Below, piece after piece: positions 42,303 to 51,148 of a stretch of DNA of 64,000 nucleotides. Source of the stretch: Clostridium omnivorum (GTDB lineage: Bacteria; Bacillota; Clostridia; Clostridiales; Clostridiaceae); assembly GCF_026012015.1 (NCBI RefSeq), contig NZ_BRXR01000001.1:3001501-3065500 (forward strand), read 5' to 3'. A model generated the notes under the pieces. The model did not search any database. It had not been told where the DNA came from and saw nothing but the letters and a program-made list of their open reading frames with translations. Each line of letters begins with the position of its first letter. The stretch's first letter is position 1. The translations under genes were made by a program, and so were the position numbers.

Positions 42303-43289
42303 ATGGGGGCTAATGTAAAAAAGCCATATTTTTTAATAACAATAGATACAGAAGGAGATAATTTATGGGAAAAGCCCTGCAGCATAACTACAAAGAATGC
42401 TGAATATTTGTTTAGATTTCAAGAACTATGTGAGGAGTACGGTCTCAAGCCAACCTATTTAACTAATTATGAGATGGCTTCTTCTAAGGTTTTTATCGAG
42501 TTTGCAAGGGACGTAATAAAGCGCAATACAGGAGAAATAGGAATGCACCTTCATCCATGGAACAGTCCTCCACTGATACCTTTGACAAAGGATGATTTTA
42601 GACTACAGCCTTATTTAATTGAATATAATGAAGAAGTTATTAAACAAAAGGTAGAATATATGACAAAACTCTTAGAAGATACTTTTCAAATATGTATTGC
42701 AAGCCATAGGGCAGGCAGATGGGGATTTAATGAGTATTATGCAAAAGTACTGGAAGAACTGGGCTATAAGGTGGATTGTTCAGTAACGCCGCTTATTAAC
42801 TGGAATTCTCAAAAGGGAGTACCTTTAGGAAAGGGAGGAACTGATTATAGTTCCTTCCCAGATAAGGCCTATTTTTTAGATTTAAGCGATATATCAAGAG
42901 AAGGCAAATCAAGAATTTTAGAAGTACCTATGACGACTATTTCTACGGATTCTATGCTTTCAAAGGGAATAAATAATAAACTTAAGAATAAAAAAATGCT
43001 TAGAAAGTTCACAAATAGACTTTTCTCAAGTTTCTTTATGCTTAGACCAAATGGAAGAAACTTGCATAGATTACTGTGGATAATCGATAAAACAATTGAA
43101 AATGAAAAGGATTATGCTGAATTTATGATTCATTCCTCAGAGCTTATGCCAGGTGGTAGTCCTACTTTTAAGAGTAAAAATCATATTGAAAGGTTGTATA
43201 GAGATTTAAGAATGTTGTTTGACATAGTTCATAAAAGCTTTAATGGAGCTACTATGCTGGAGTATTACAACTATTTTAATGCAAAATAA
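42303..43289 (+). CDS. Polysaccharide-deacetylase-like protein of the EPS cluster
   Basis: A protein of about 328 residues without signal peptide. The N-terminus FLITIDTEGDNLWE contains a TxDxE motif as in WalW/NodB-like proteins, GMHLHPWNSPPL gives a metal-type HxH, SHRAGRWGFNEYYAKVLEELGY resembles NodB motif 3, and FMIHSSELMPGGSP motif 5. It is probably a TIM-barrel hydrolase acting on the polymer or a precursor, but activity is unproven. It starts at ATG 42303, or at ATG 42288 overlapping the epimerase end; both sites are weak. Confidence 0.72.
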   Translation: MGANVKKPYFLITIDTEGDNLWEKPCSITTKNAEYLFRFQELCEEYGLKPTYLTNYEMASSKVFIEFARDVIKRNTGEIGMHLHPWNSPPLIPLTKDDFRLQPYLIEYNEEVIKQKVEYMTKLLEDTFQICIASHRAGRWGFNEYYAKVLEELGYKVDCSVTPLINWNSQKGVPLGKGGTDYSSFPDKAYFLDLSDISREGKSRILEVPMTTISTDSMLSKGINNKLKNKKMLRKFTNRLFSSFFMLRPNGRNLHRLLWIIDKTIENEKDYAEFMIHSSELMPGGSPTFKSKNHIERLYRDLRMLFDIVHKSFNGATMLEYYNYFNAK

Positions 43290-43311
43290 GAATTAGGGGT
43301 CGAGTTGTTCT

Positions 43312-44463
43312 ATGAAGAAGGTAGCATTTTTTATTCCTGATTTGGGTGGAGCTGGAGCAGAAAGAGTTGTATCAAACTTGACACAGGCTTTAGCTGAAAG
43401 AGGATATGATATATTTCTTATCCTTTATAATCAAAGTGATGTAGCATATCCCTTTGGGGGTAAGCTGCTCACTATTGATGGAAGAAGTAACAGCATACTA
43501 TATAAAAACAAAATATTAAAGTTTTTATATAGAACTTATAAGCTTAAAATGCTTAAGCATAAGTATAAATTTGACTTTGTAATAAGCTTCCTTGAAAATC
43601 CCGATTTTCAAAATATATTAACTAAGGGAAAAGAGAAGGTATATATTTCAGTTAGAAACTATGCCTCAAAATCTTATTCTAAAAGCAAAAAATTTATTTC
43701 AAAGCTTCTATATAGAAGAGCTGATAAAATAATTGCTGTTTCTGAAGGAGTAAAAGAGGATTTAATAAATAACTTTTTAATACAAGAACGAAAGATTAAA
43801 GTAATTTACAATCCCTATGATTTAGAAAAAATAAATCTATTAGCACAGGAAGCTATTGAAGGGAAATTTCAAGATATATTCAATAAGAAATGTATTTTAA
43901 ATACAGGAAGATTAACTAGGCAAAAGGGACAATGGCATCTTATTAGAGTCTTTTCCTATGTTTGTAATGAATTTAGTGATGTGGAACTAGTTTTCCAAGG
44001 AGAGGGACCTCTGCTTGAGAAGCTGAAAAGGTTAGCTGAAAGCCTAGGAATAATTGATAGAGTACATTTTATTGGTTTTCAGAGTAATCCTTTTAAATTT
44101 ATGAAAAGTAGCTACATCTATGCGCTTACATCACTATATGAGGGTTTTCCAAATACGCTGGTAGAAGCAATGATTTGTGGGCTGCCCGCTATATCAGTTA
44201 ATTGTAAATCAGGGCCTAAAGAAATATTACTAAGAACTAAGGATAGTACGGATGAAAGCTATGGAATTTTACTAGAGGAATTTCAGCAAAACGAAGATAT
44301 TGAAGGTTTAATATTAAGCGAAGAAGAGAAGAAAATGGCTGCAAGGATATGCCAGCTCCTAAGAAATAATGAAGAATATCAAATTTATAGAGCAAAGTCA
44401 ATAGAAAGGTCAAAGGATTTTAGGCTTACAAAAATTATTGAAGAATGGAGAAAAATTTTATGA
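43312..44463 (+). CDS. Glycosyltransferase family 4
   Basis: A 383-residue GT-B fold enzyme. N-terminal FFIPDLGGAGAERVVSNL is the acceptor-side loop, and the C-terminal domain carries LNTGRLTRQKGQWHLIR, VELVFQGEGPLLEKL, FIGFQSNP and YALTSLYEGFPNTLVEAMICGLP with the nucleotide-sugar-binding EX7E pattern. Likely transfers one sugar to the lipid-linked repeat unit on the inner membrane face. Donor and acceptor are unknown. ATG 43312 follows AGGGGT. Confidence 0.9.
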   Translation: MKKVAFFIPDLGGAGAERVVSNLTQALAERGYDIFLILYNQSDVAYPFGGKLLTIDGRSNSILYKNKILKFLYRTYKLKMLKHKYKFDFVISFLENPDFQNILTKGKEKVYISVRNYASKSYSKSKKFISKLLYRRADKIIAVSEGVKEDLINNFLIQERKIKVIYNPYDLEKINLLAQEAIEGKFQDIFNKKCILNTGRLTRQKGQWHLIRVFSYVCNEFSDVELVFQGEGPLLEKLKRLAESLGIIDRVHFIGFQSNPFKFMKSSYIYALTSLYEGFPNTLVEAMICGLPAISVNCKSGPKEILLRTKDSTDESYGILLEEFQQNEDIEGLILSEEEKKMAARICQLLRNNEEYQIYRAKSIERSKDFRLTKIIEEWRKIL

Positions 44464-44478
44464 TATAAGGATAATTAT

Positions 44479-45564
44479 ATGATTTATGTTGTTGTTACCA
44501 TTATTTTAATCTTTGCATCTTTATTAGACTATATAGAAATTCCTAAGAAATTAAGAATAACTCTAATTTATTTATTAAACGCCATGTTAATTTTTATGTC
44601 TGGATTAAGATATGAAACTGGGCACGACTATTATAACTATATTAATATATTTGATAACTTAAACGGTTTTAAGGACTATTTTGCATCCTATCAATCGAGT
44701 CCTGTTGAGGTTGGATATGCATTATTAAATATAATAATAAAGGATCTTGGAGGGGGGCCAGAAGTACTTTACTTCATTATAGCTTTTCTCACCATAGTGA
44801 TATTTTCCTATGCAATAAATAAACAGACTAAACATTATTTTACTACAATGCTAATGTTCTATTTTTTACTATACTATGAAAATACCATGGGACATATTAG
44901 AGCGGGAATGGCAATGGCTATAATTTTGTGCAGTATAAAATATATTGAAAAGCAGGATTTTATTAAGTTCTTAGCATTAATAATAACTGCAGCCAGCTTT
45001 CATAGTACAGCACTAGTGGTACTTCCAGTATATTTTATAAAGAAGTATGAGCCTTCAAAACAGATAATTACTGTAACGATTTTAGCAGCTTTTTTAATTG
45101 GAAGAATTAATATTATAGCGATTTTAGTAAAGTACATTGAATTAATTAATATTAACTTTTATTTAACTAATAAAATCCTCAATTATGCTTCTAATGAAGT
45201 ATTAACTGATTCATTTAAAACTATAATTATCAGATTAGGTATACTTATAGCATTTATTCTATCAGAAAAAAATATAGGCGATAAACTGAAAAATTACAAA
45301 GCAGTAATGTATATGCAATATCTAGGGACATTAATGCTGCTTATGCTATCCAGTTCCCCAAGCGATTTTGGAACAAGAGGAACACGAAGCTTATTTTTTA
45401 TTCAAATTCTAATACTGCCATCATTACTTCAAAACGTAAAAAATATTTATTTAAAAATAATGGCGCATTTTGTTATTGTACTTTATGGGTTGTTTCTTTT
45501 CTTGAGTTACATGAGCGTTTATGGGTACGCATTTTTTCCGTATAAAAATATTTTTCTAAAATAA
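44479..45564 (+). CDS. EpsG-family polysaccharide polymerase (Wzy-type)
   Basis: A 361-residue membrane protein with about ten helices. The N-terminal region has SGLRYETGHDYYNYINIF, typical of the EpsG family, and MGHIRAGMAMAIILCSIKYI with the RxG/RxxxA helix, followed by ITAASFHSTALVVLPVYF, where the FHxTA motif is diagnostic. A large loop with SSSPSDFGTRGTRSLFFIQ follows. It would join repeat units outside the membrane. AAGGATAA precedes ATG 44479, 16 nt after the preceding glycosyltransferase. Confidence 0.88.
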   Translation: MIYVVVTIILIFASLLDYIEIPKKLRITLIYLLNAMLIFMSGLRYETGHDYYNYINIFDNLNGFKDYFASYQSSPVEVGYALLNIIIKDLGGGPEVLYFIIAFLTIVIFSYAINKQTKHYFTTMLMFYFLLYYENTMGHIRAGMAMAIILCSIKYIEKQDFIKFLALIITAASFHSTALVVLPVYFIKKYEPSKQIITVTILAAFLIGRINIIAILVKYIELININFYLTNKILNYASNEVLTDSFKTIIIRLGILIAFILSEKNIGDKLKNYKAVMYMQYLGTLMLLMLSSSPSDFGTRGTRSLFFIQILILPSLLQNVKNIYLKIMAHFVIVLYGLFLFLSYMSVYGYAFFPYKNIFLK

Positions 45565-45595
45565 ATACACTAATTCATTTCAGGGGGATAGCTTT

Positions 45596-46693
45596 ATGGA
45601 TTATGGCGAAGTCAAAATAGGACTTATGGACAGCAATGTCACAAAGCTAAAAGGTGGTCCATTAGTTTTTATGGGAAGATTAAAGGAAGGTATGATTGAT
45701 AAAGGTGTATATAGCGAAGATAACTTTAATAAATGGATAAATCTTTCTTTTAAGAAAATTCCCAAAGAAGTATTAAAAAGAAGAGAAGACATGGAAATCA
45801 TAGTAAGATTTGATGGAATTTATAATGTGAGTCTAGTTCCTAATAGAATTCCAAAAAGTCTAAAGAGCATTTGGGATAGAGCGTTTTTTATATATATAAA
45901 TAATAAAATTGTTAAGAATTACAAAATTGCTGATAAAATAATCTACCAGAGTGAGTTTTCAAAATTTCACATTGAAGATCTGCTGTTAAAAAGATTTAAA
46001 GTAGATTTAGGTAACAAAAAGACTAAAATTATATATAATGGAATAGATATAAACAGATTTAAACCAGAAGAGAATTTAAAAAACACTTCAAATTTTCCTA
46101 ATATATTAGTATCTCATAGAATGGTACCATACAAAAGAGCACATCAAATTCCTCAAATTGTTTCAAAACTTCGTAATTATTATCCTAACCTAAAAGTACA
46201 TGTAGTAGGTAATGGAGTAAAAAATCCATTATATTTTAACGAAAGCTCCTTGGATTACTTCAAAAAACAAGTAAAAGCTTTAGGACTAGATGAAAATTTT
46301 TGCTTTTATGGCTATGTTGAACCGAATAATTTGCCCAAAGTATATAATAGCTGTGATTTTATGCTGAATTTATCCTATGCGGATCCTTGTCCCAATGTAG
46401 TTATTGAAGCCATGGCCTGCGGACTTCCTGTAATTGCACCTAATTCCGGAGGAATACCAGAACTTATTGGGACTAGCGAATTATTAGTTAATGAAGAAAT
46501 TGATTTAGTCAAATTTTATCCTATGTTTTGTTATGAGGATTTACCTAAGATTGAAAGTGATAAATATGTAGAAAAAATATTACAGGTATTAGAGAAGCTT
46601 CAATTTTATTCACAATACTGTAGAGAAAGAGCTGTAAAAAATTTTGATATAAATAATATTATTGAAGAATATATTTCCTTTGCCTGTGAATAA
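45596..46693 (+). CDS. Glycosyltransferase family 4
   Basis: A 365-residue GT-B enzyme. The N-terminal half includes KLKGGPLVFMGRLKEGM and KIIYQSEFSKFHIEDLL; the C-terminal half has NILVSHRMVPYKRAHQIP, KVHVVGNGVKNP, CFYGYVEPNNLP and FMLNLSYADPCPNVVIEAMACGLPVI, the nucleotide-sugar site. It differs in sequence from the two other glycosyltransferases of the cluster, so each probably adds a different sugar. GGGGGAT precedes ATG 45596. Confidence 0.88.
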   Translation: MDYGEVKIGLMDSNVTKLKGGPLVFMGRLKEGMIDKGVYSEDNFNKWINLSFKKIPKEVLKRREDMEIIVRFDGIYNVSLVPNRIPKSLKSIWDRAFFIYINNKIVKNYKIADKIIYQSEFSKFHIEDLLLKRFKVDLGNKKTKIIYNGIDINRFKPEENLKNTSNFPNILVSHRMVPYKRAHQIPQIVSKLRNYYPNLKVHVVGNGVKNPLYFNESSLDYFKKQVKALGLDENFCFYGYVEPNNLPKVYNSCDFMLNLSYADPCPNVVIEAMACGLPVIAPNSGGIPELIGTSELLVNEEIDLVKFYPMFCYEDLPKIESDKYVEKILQVLEKLQFYSQYCRERAVKNFDINNIIEEYISFACE

Positions 46694-46721
46694 TATTTCA
46701 TTTAATAGAGGTGGCGGGATA

Positions 46722-47810
46722 ATGAAAAGAGTGCTGTTTATAATAAATTCACTTGGACTAGGTGGAGCAGAAAGAGTTGTAGTATCTCTTGCAAATCAGA
46801 TGGCGAAAGAAGGAAATAAGGTATATATAATTTATTTTAAAAATCAGTGTATGTTTGAAGTGGATTCTAAAGTTAAAACAATTTGTCTTTATAGCAGTTT
46901 AAGTAAAAATCCTTTTAATATAATTAGAAACAAAATGTCCTTAGAGAAAATAATTAAAAGTTTAGAGGAAGAAGGCTGCTTTGACCTCATAACAGCACAT
47001 CTTTTCTATTCACATTTAATTTGTAGGTTAAGTATATATAGTAATAGAGTCAATTATGTAATGCATAGCATGTATTCAAAAATGTTTAATAAGAATAAGT
47101 TTTATTTAACTTTATTTAACTTTATGTATAAAAGTAGAAATTTAATTTGCGTGTCTCAAGGGTTAAGAAATGAATTTATAAAATATTGGAAGATAGATGA
47201 GGCAAAAAGCATTTTAGTCATTAACAATCCCATTGATATAGATTATATAATGAAAAAAGCCAATGAAGAAGTTCCTTTGAAAGATAAATATATAGTTTCC
47301 GCGGGAAGGCTTACAAAAATTAAACAATTCGATGTTTTGATAATAGCATATCTGCTCAGCAGCCTAAAAAAAGATTACAAGCTTTTAATAATTGGCGAAG
47401 GTGAAGATAGAGAAAGGCTGGAGGAAATAATTCATAGGTTTAATGGAGAAAATTATGTGTTTTTAAGAGGCTATGAGAAAAATCCTTACAAATGGATTAA
47501 AAATGCTGCTGCATATGTTTGTACCTCAAGTTATGAATGTTTTCCTTTAGCATTTTTAGAAAGTTTATGCTGCAATACACCTGTAGTAAGTTTTAATTGT
47601 GATTATGGGCCAAGAGAAATCTTAAGAGGAGAGTTAAAAAAGTATTTGGTTAAAAATCATCATATTGATGACTTAATAGAGACTATTGAAAGAGCAGTTT
47701 TGGAACCTCATGAGATACCAGAAGAATATTTTATGAATTATGATGTAGAAAAAATAGTAGAATTATATTTTAAGGTACAAGAAATTACAAGGCAGGTAGG
47801 AGATAAATGA
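46722..47810 (+). CDS. Glycosyltransferase family 4
   Basis: A 362-residue GT-B enzyme with FIINSLGLGGAERVVVSLANQ at the N-terminus and VSAGRLTKIKQFDVLI, YKLLIIGEGEDRERLEEII, VFLRGYEKNP and YVCTSSYECFPLAFLESLCCNTPVV in the donor domain. ATG 46722 follows GAGGTGGCGGG; an in-frame ATG at 46662 lies inside the preceding gene and has no ribosome binding site. Its stop overlaps the start of the FemAB-like gene by 4 nt, so the two are coupled. Confidence 0.9.
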   Translation: MKRVLFIINSLGLGGAERVVVSLANQMAKEGNKVYIIYFKNQCMFEVDSKVKTICLYSSLSKNPFNIIRNKMSLEKIIKSLEEEGCFDLITAHLFYSHLICRLSIYSNRVNYVMHSMYSKMFNKNKFYLTLFNFMYKSRNLICVSQGLRNEFIKYWKIDEAKSILVINNPIDIDYIMKKANEEVPLKDKYIVSAGRLTKIKQFDVLIIAYLLSSLKKDYKLLIIGEGEDRERLEEIIHRFNGENYVFLRGYEKNPYKWIKNAAAYVCTSSYECFPLAFLESLCCNTPVVSFNCDYGPREILRGELKKYLVKNHHIDDLIETIERAVLEPHEIPEEYFMNYDVEKIVELYFKVQEITRQVGDK

Positions 47811-48565
47811 TTACAGTAAAAAGAAAGAAATTTTTCTTGAATTTTCAGGATGTATATTTTGCTAAGGATAGTGAAAAAGTGACTATAGATAAAAGAACTG
47901 ATATAGCTATTTTTGTACAGGCATCGGATAAAATAGTAGGCGCCAAGGAATTTCATACACAAATTATTGATTTGAATAAGTCTGAAGAAGAACTATTTAG
48001 AGATATACATGAGCATGATAGAAATAAAATTAATAAAGGAATAAAAAAGAAATGTTTCACAGTGAAAATTAATGATTCACCTTCTTTTGAAGATATTAAA
48101 GCCTTTCAAAATTTTTTTAAGGTATTTGCAGAAAAAAGAGGAATTAAAGACTGTAATATTGGAAGAATTAATTCTTTGATAAAAAGTAATGCACTTGTAA
48201 TGTGTTCAGCACAAGATTGTGATGGAAAAATACTGTGTTATCATGTATATGCTGTAGACGAAAAAAGGGCAAGATTACTTTACTCAACTTCAAAGTATAT
48301 TTTCGGTAATGACTCCAAATATAGAAACCATATTGGTATTGCTAATAGATATCTTCATTGGTGTGAAATAAAATATTTTAAAGGAAAAGGTTTCTCCGTT
48401 TATGATCTTGGGGGGATATCCAAAGATAAAAATGATGATCATTTGATGAATATTAATAGATTTAAGAAAGGTTTTGGGGGAAGAGAAATAGTTGAGTATA
48501 ACAAGTATAAAGGTATAAGTTTGTTAGGCAGGATTCTAGTATGGATATTAAGAAAAAATGCTTGA
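47807..48565 (+). CDS. FemAB/GNAT-like acyl- or aminoacyl-transferase
   Basis: A 252-residue protein resembling the Acetyltransf_6/FemAB group. Supporting segments are LFRDIHEHDRNKINKGIKK (the R-N-x-I-x-K pattern at the start of the FemAB core), FFKVFAEKRGIKD, CDGKILCYHVYAVDEKRARLLYSTSK and the final YDLGGISKDKND, LMNINRFKKGFGG, where the G-x-FKxxFGG ending is family-typical. It could add an acyl or aminoacyl group to a sugar in the repeat unit. AGGAGAT precedes ATG 47807. It overlaps the flippase gene by 25 nt. Confidence 0.78.
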   Translation: MITVKRKKFFLNFQDVYFAKDSEKVTIDKRTDIAIFVQASDKIVGAKEFHTQIIDLNKSEEELFRDIHEHDRNKINKGIKKKCFTVKINDSPSFEDIKAFQNFFKVFAEKRGIKDCNIGRINSLIKSNALVMCSAQDCDGKILCYHVYAVDEKRARLLYSTSKYIFGNDSKYRNHIGIANRYLHWCEIKYFKGKGFSVYDLGGISKDKNDDHLMNINRFKKGFGGREIVEYNKYKGISLLGRILVWILRKNA

Positions 48566-51060
48566 CATTAATACAAAATATTAATAGCTATATAATCAAG
48601 AATTCCAACTTCATCCTATATACAGCTTTAAGACTTATAACTACTGGCATTGGCTTCTTGATAAATATTATTATTGTAAGGAAGCTAAGTGTAGATGATT
48701 ATGGCATCTACTCTATAACAATAATGCTCTTGGGGTTCGCCACTACTTTTGGATTTAGCTGGAGTTCCTCAGCTATTCTATACTTTGGAAGTAAAGAAAA
48801 GGCTGAACATGGAGATATAAACAAAACCTTTTGGTCAAGAAGTTTGATATTATCAGTAAGCTTTATTATTGTTTCAGCAATAATATTAATTTTTAGATAT
48901 AAAATAAATAATTATGCTTCTCAAAATATAGTGTATAAGCTGTTATTATGGCTATGTATTCAGATGATAGTAGATTTTTTAAATCAATACTATCTGTCGG
49001 TACAAAAACAGATTTTGGCCTGCTTTATGTATCTTGTATCTAAAACGATACTTTTAATTGCAACTCTGATAATAACTTTTCGAAACCCAATGGATTTTAT
49101 AAATTTAAACATTTTTACTGATTGTTTAATGATCTTGTTTATCCTTAAAATAAATAAGAAAGACATTAAGAAACCTGTTTTCAATAAAGAATATCTTAAG
49201 GAAATACTAGATTTTTCACTTTGGCAATTATTTGGATTTTCTGGCTTGTATTTAACTAACTTTGGAGATAATTGGGTAATTAAATACTTTTTAAACAATA
49301 GAGAAATAGCCATATATAACTCAGCTTATAAACTCTATAACGCTTTTTCGGATTTGTCATATCTAATAGTAAATTTTTATGGAGCATATATAATCGAAAA
49401 ATTAAAAAACAATAGGCTTGATGAACTGAAGGATTTTTATTATAAGCAAAGATTTATGCTGTGGGGAATTATCTCAATTATTCATTTAGGCATAATCTTA
49501 GGATGCCGTCCAATCATAATATTTATATATGGGTACAGATACATAGAATCAATACCTATGCTTCAAATTTTACTTGTTGGAAGTATTTTTAGATATTTTA
49601 CTGTGTTTTATGTTCCATTTTGTAATGCTACTAAGGGCTATGTTCAGCTTCAAATTTTGAACTTGATTCAAGCATCTTTGAATATAGTTTTGGATGTTAT
49701 TTTGGTAAAAAGTATAGGAACTTTAGGAGCTGCTGTTGCTACAACCACTGCAGTAATATTTGTAGGAATATTTACCGTTATGTATTTTGAAAAGCAATTA
49801 ATTAAGCAGATATATGATTCTTATGTAAATGATGAAAATGCCATTCTTAACTTCATAGTTAGGGGGGTAGGTATTGTGAACCCAATTAAAAAAAGGGAGT
49901 TAATTCATAAACTTTACAAATTGCCTTATGTTAAAGCCATAAAAAATATTATGAAAAAGAAAATAGGAAAACAAAGCAGTGCTTTTGACAGTGTAAAGTT
50001 AGAATATGACATAGGAATAAAAGAGGATCTTTCTATTGATGCAGCAGAAAAAGTGCTAATGGATTGGCCTGTTTATATCAAAAGGCCTTATGTTGGCCTT
50101 GTAAGGGAATGTGAAATACCAGGAGCATATTGGCCAATATACGAAAAATTCTTAAAAAATAATAATATCAAATATGACTATTATGATATTCACAGTAGTA
50201 ATTTTATAGAAGAGGCAAGGAAATTTGATGTTATTGTTTGGAGAACTCTTAGTTATCCTTCTGAGCAGGAAGAAGCAGCTTCCAAGATAAAGATATTGGA
50301 AAATAGTATGGGAAAGCTATGTATTCCACATGAACATGAATTATGGATATATGAGAACAAAATCAATCAATATTATTTATGCAAAGTAAATTCATTGCCT
50401 GCTATAAACACCTTTATATCAAATTCAAAGGAAGAGACAATGAATTATATTAAGAATTGTAAATATCCATTTGTATCAAAAATTACTAATGGTTCTAGCT
50501 CTGAGGGTGTTTCTTTAATAAAAAATTATAAGCAAGCCAAAAAACTATGCTCAAAAATTTTTGATAATGGAAAGAGCATCTGTTGGAGCTATATAAAGCA
50601 AAAGGATTATGTTTATTTTCAAGAATTTATACCAGATGCAAAATTCGATTTAAGAGTAATGATAGTAGGAAATAACTACTTTGGATTTTATAGAGATGTA
50701 CCAGAAGATGACTTTAGAGCTTCTGGGGCCCATCGTCAAAGATTTGAGCATGTACCAGAAGAAGTAATGAAATTGGCAAAAAAGTTTAAGGAAAGCTATA
50801 AAAAATGTAGACTATTAGCAGTAGATTTTCTTATGGATAAGAAAAGTGGTCAATATATTTTCATAGAAGCATCTATTTTTCCAGGCATAGAGTTTCCTTC
50901 AGATACTATAGTTGACGGTAAGATAGGATGGTATATATATAAAAATGGCAGCTTCTCATTTGTTGAAGGAAAGATATGGCCCCAAGAATTACAGTTAAAG
51001 GAAGTTATGATGGAATGGATAGAGAAGGAAAAGACTCTTATGAGAAAAAATCTGCTTTAG
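48541..51060 (+). CDS. Flippase (Wzx-like) fused to an ATP-grasp domain
   Basis: An 839-residue fusion. Residues 1 to about 435 form an oligosaccharide flippase (MATE-like, about 12 helices; LITTGIGFLINIIIVRKLS, FGDNWVIKYFLN, MLQILLVGSIFRYFTVFYVPF). Residues 446-839 form an ATP-grasp protein: YPFVSKITNGSSSEGV glycine-rich loop (about 645-657), QEFIPDAKFDLRVMIVG (about 694-710), LLAVDFLMD (about 757) and FIEASIFPGIEF (about 773), where the usual ExN metal motif reads EAS. Codon 446 is a GTG preceded by AGGGGGG, matching the start of the paralogue at 51149, so a separate 394-residue ATP-grasp protein may also be made. Both other frames hit TAG stops at 49856 and 49860, so a small indel could have created the fusion. 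Confidence 0.85.
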   Translation: MDIKKKCLTLIQNINSYIIKNSNFILYTALRLITTGIGFLINIIIVRKLSVDDYGIYSITIMLLGFATTFGFSWSSSAILYFGSKEKAEHGDINKTFWSRSLILSVSFIIVSAIILIFRYKINNYASQNIVYKLLLWLCIQMIVDFLNQYYLSVQKQILACFMYLVSKTILLIATLIITFRNPMDFINLNIFTDCLMILFILKINKKDIKKPVFNKEYLKEILDFSLWQLFGFSGLYLTNFGDNWVIKYFLNNREIAIYNSAYKLYNAFSDLSYLIVNFYGAYIIEKLKNNRLDELKDFYYKQRFMLWGIISIIHLGIILGCRPIIIFIYGYRYIESIPMLQILLVGSIFRYFTVFYVPFCNATKGYVQLQILNLIQASLNIVLDVILVKSIGTLGAAVATTTAVIFVGIFTVMYFEKQLIKQIYDSYVNDENAILNFIVRGVGIVNPIKKRELIHKLYKLPYVKAIKNIMKKKIGKQSSAFDSVKLEYDIGIKEDLSIDAAEKVLMDWPVYIKRPYVGLVRECEIPGAYWPIYEKFLKNNNIKYDYYDIHSSNFIEEARKFDVIVWRTLSYPSEQEEAASKIKILENSMGKLCIPHEHELWIYENKINQYYLCKVNSLPAINTFISNSKEETMNYIKNCKYPFVSKITNGSSSEGVSLIKNYKQAKKLCSKIFDNGKSICWSYIKQKDYVYFQEFIPDAKFDLRVMIVGNNYFGFYRDVPEDDFRASGAHRQRFEHVPEEVMKLAKKFKESYKKCRLLAVDFLMDKKSGQYIFIEASIFPGIEFPSDTIVDGKIGWYIYKNGSFSFVEGKIWPQELQLKEVMMEWIEKEKTLMRKNLL
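49861..49878 (+). promoter_or_regulatory. Internal ribosome binding site and GTG start inside the fusion
   Basis: AGGGGGG followed 8 nt later by GTG 49876, in frame. The same layout (AGGGGGA ... TATTGTGAA) starts the free-standing paralogue at 51149. From GTG 49876 the protein has exactly 394 residues, the same as the paralogue. Confidence 0.6.
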
Positions 51061-51089
51061 TACTATATTTTAAAAGTTAAAAGATAATA

Positions 51090-51113
51090 AAAGAGAGGTA
51101 AAACCTCTCTTTT
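51090..51113 (+). terminator. Terminator between the two ATP-grasp units
   Basis: AAAGAGAGGT pairs with ACCTCTCTTT, then T. A near-identical hairpin ends the second unit. Confidence 0.75.
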
Positions 51114-51148
51114 GTACTGGAATCTCTTTAAGTAGGGGGAATAGTATT

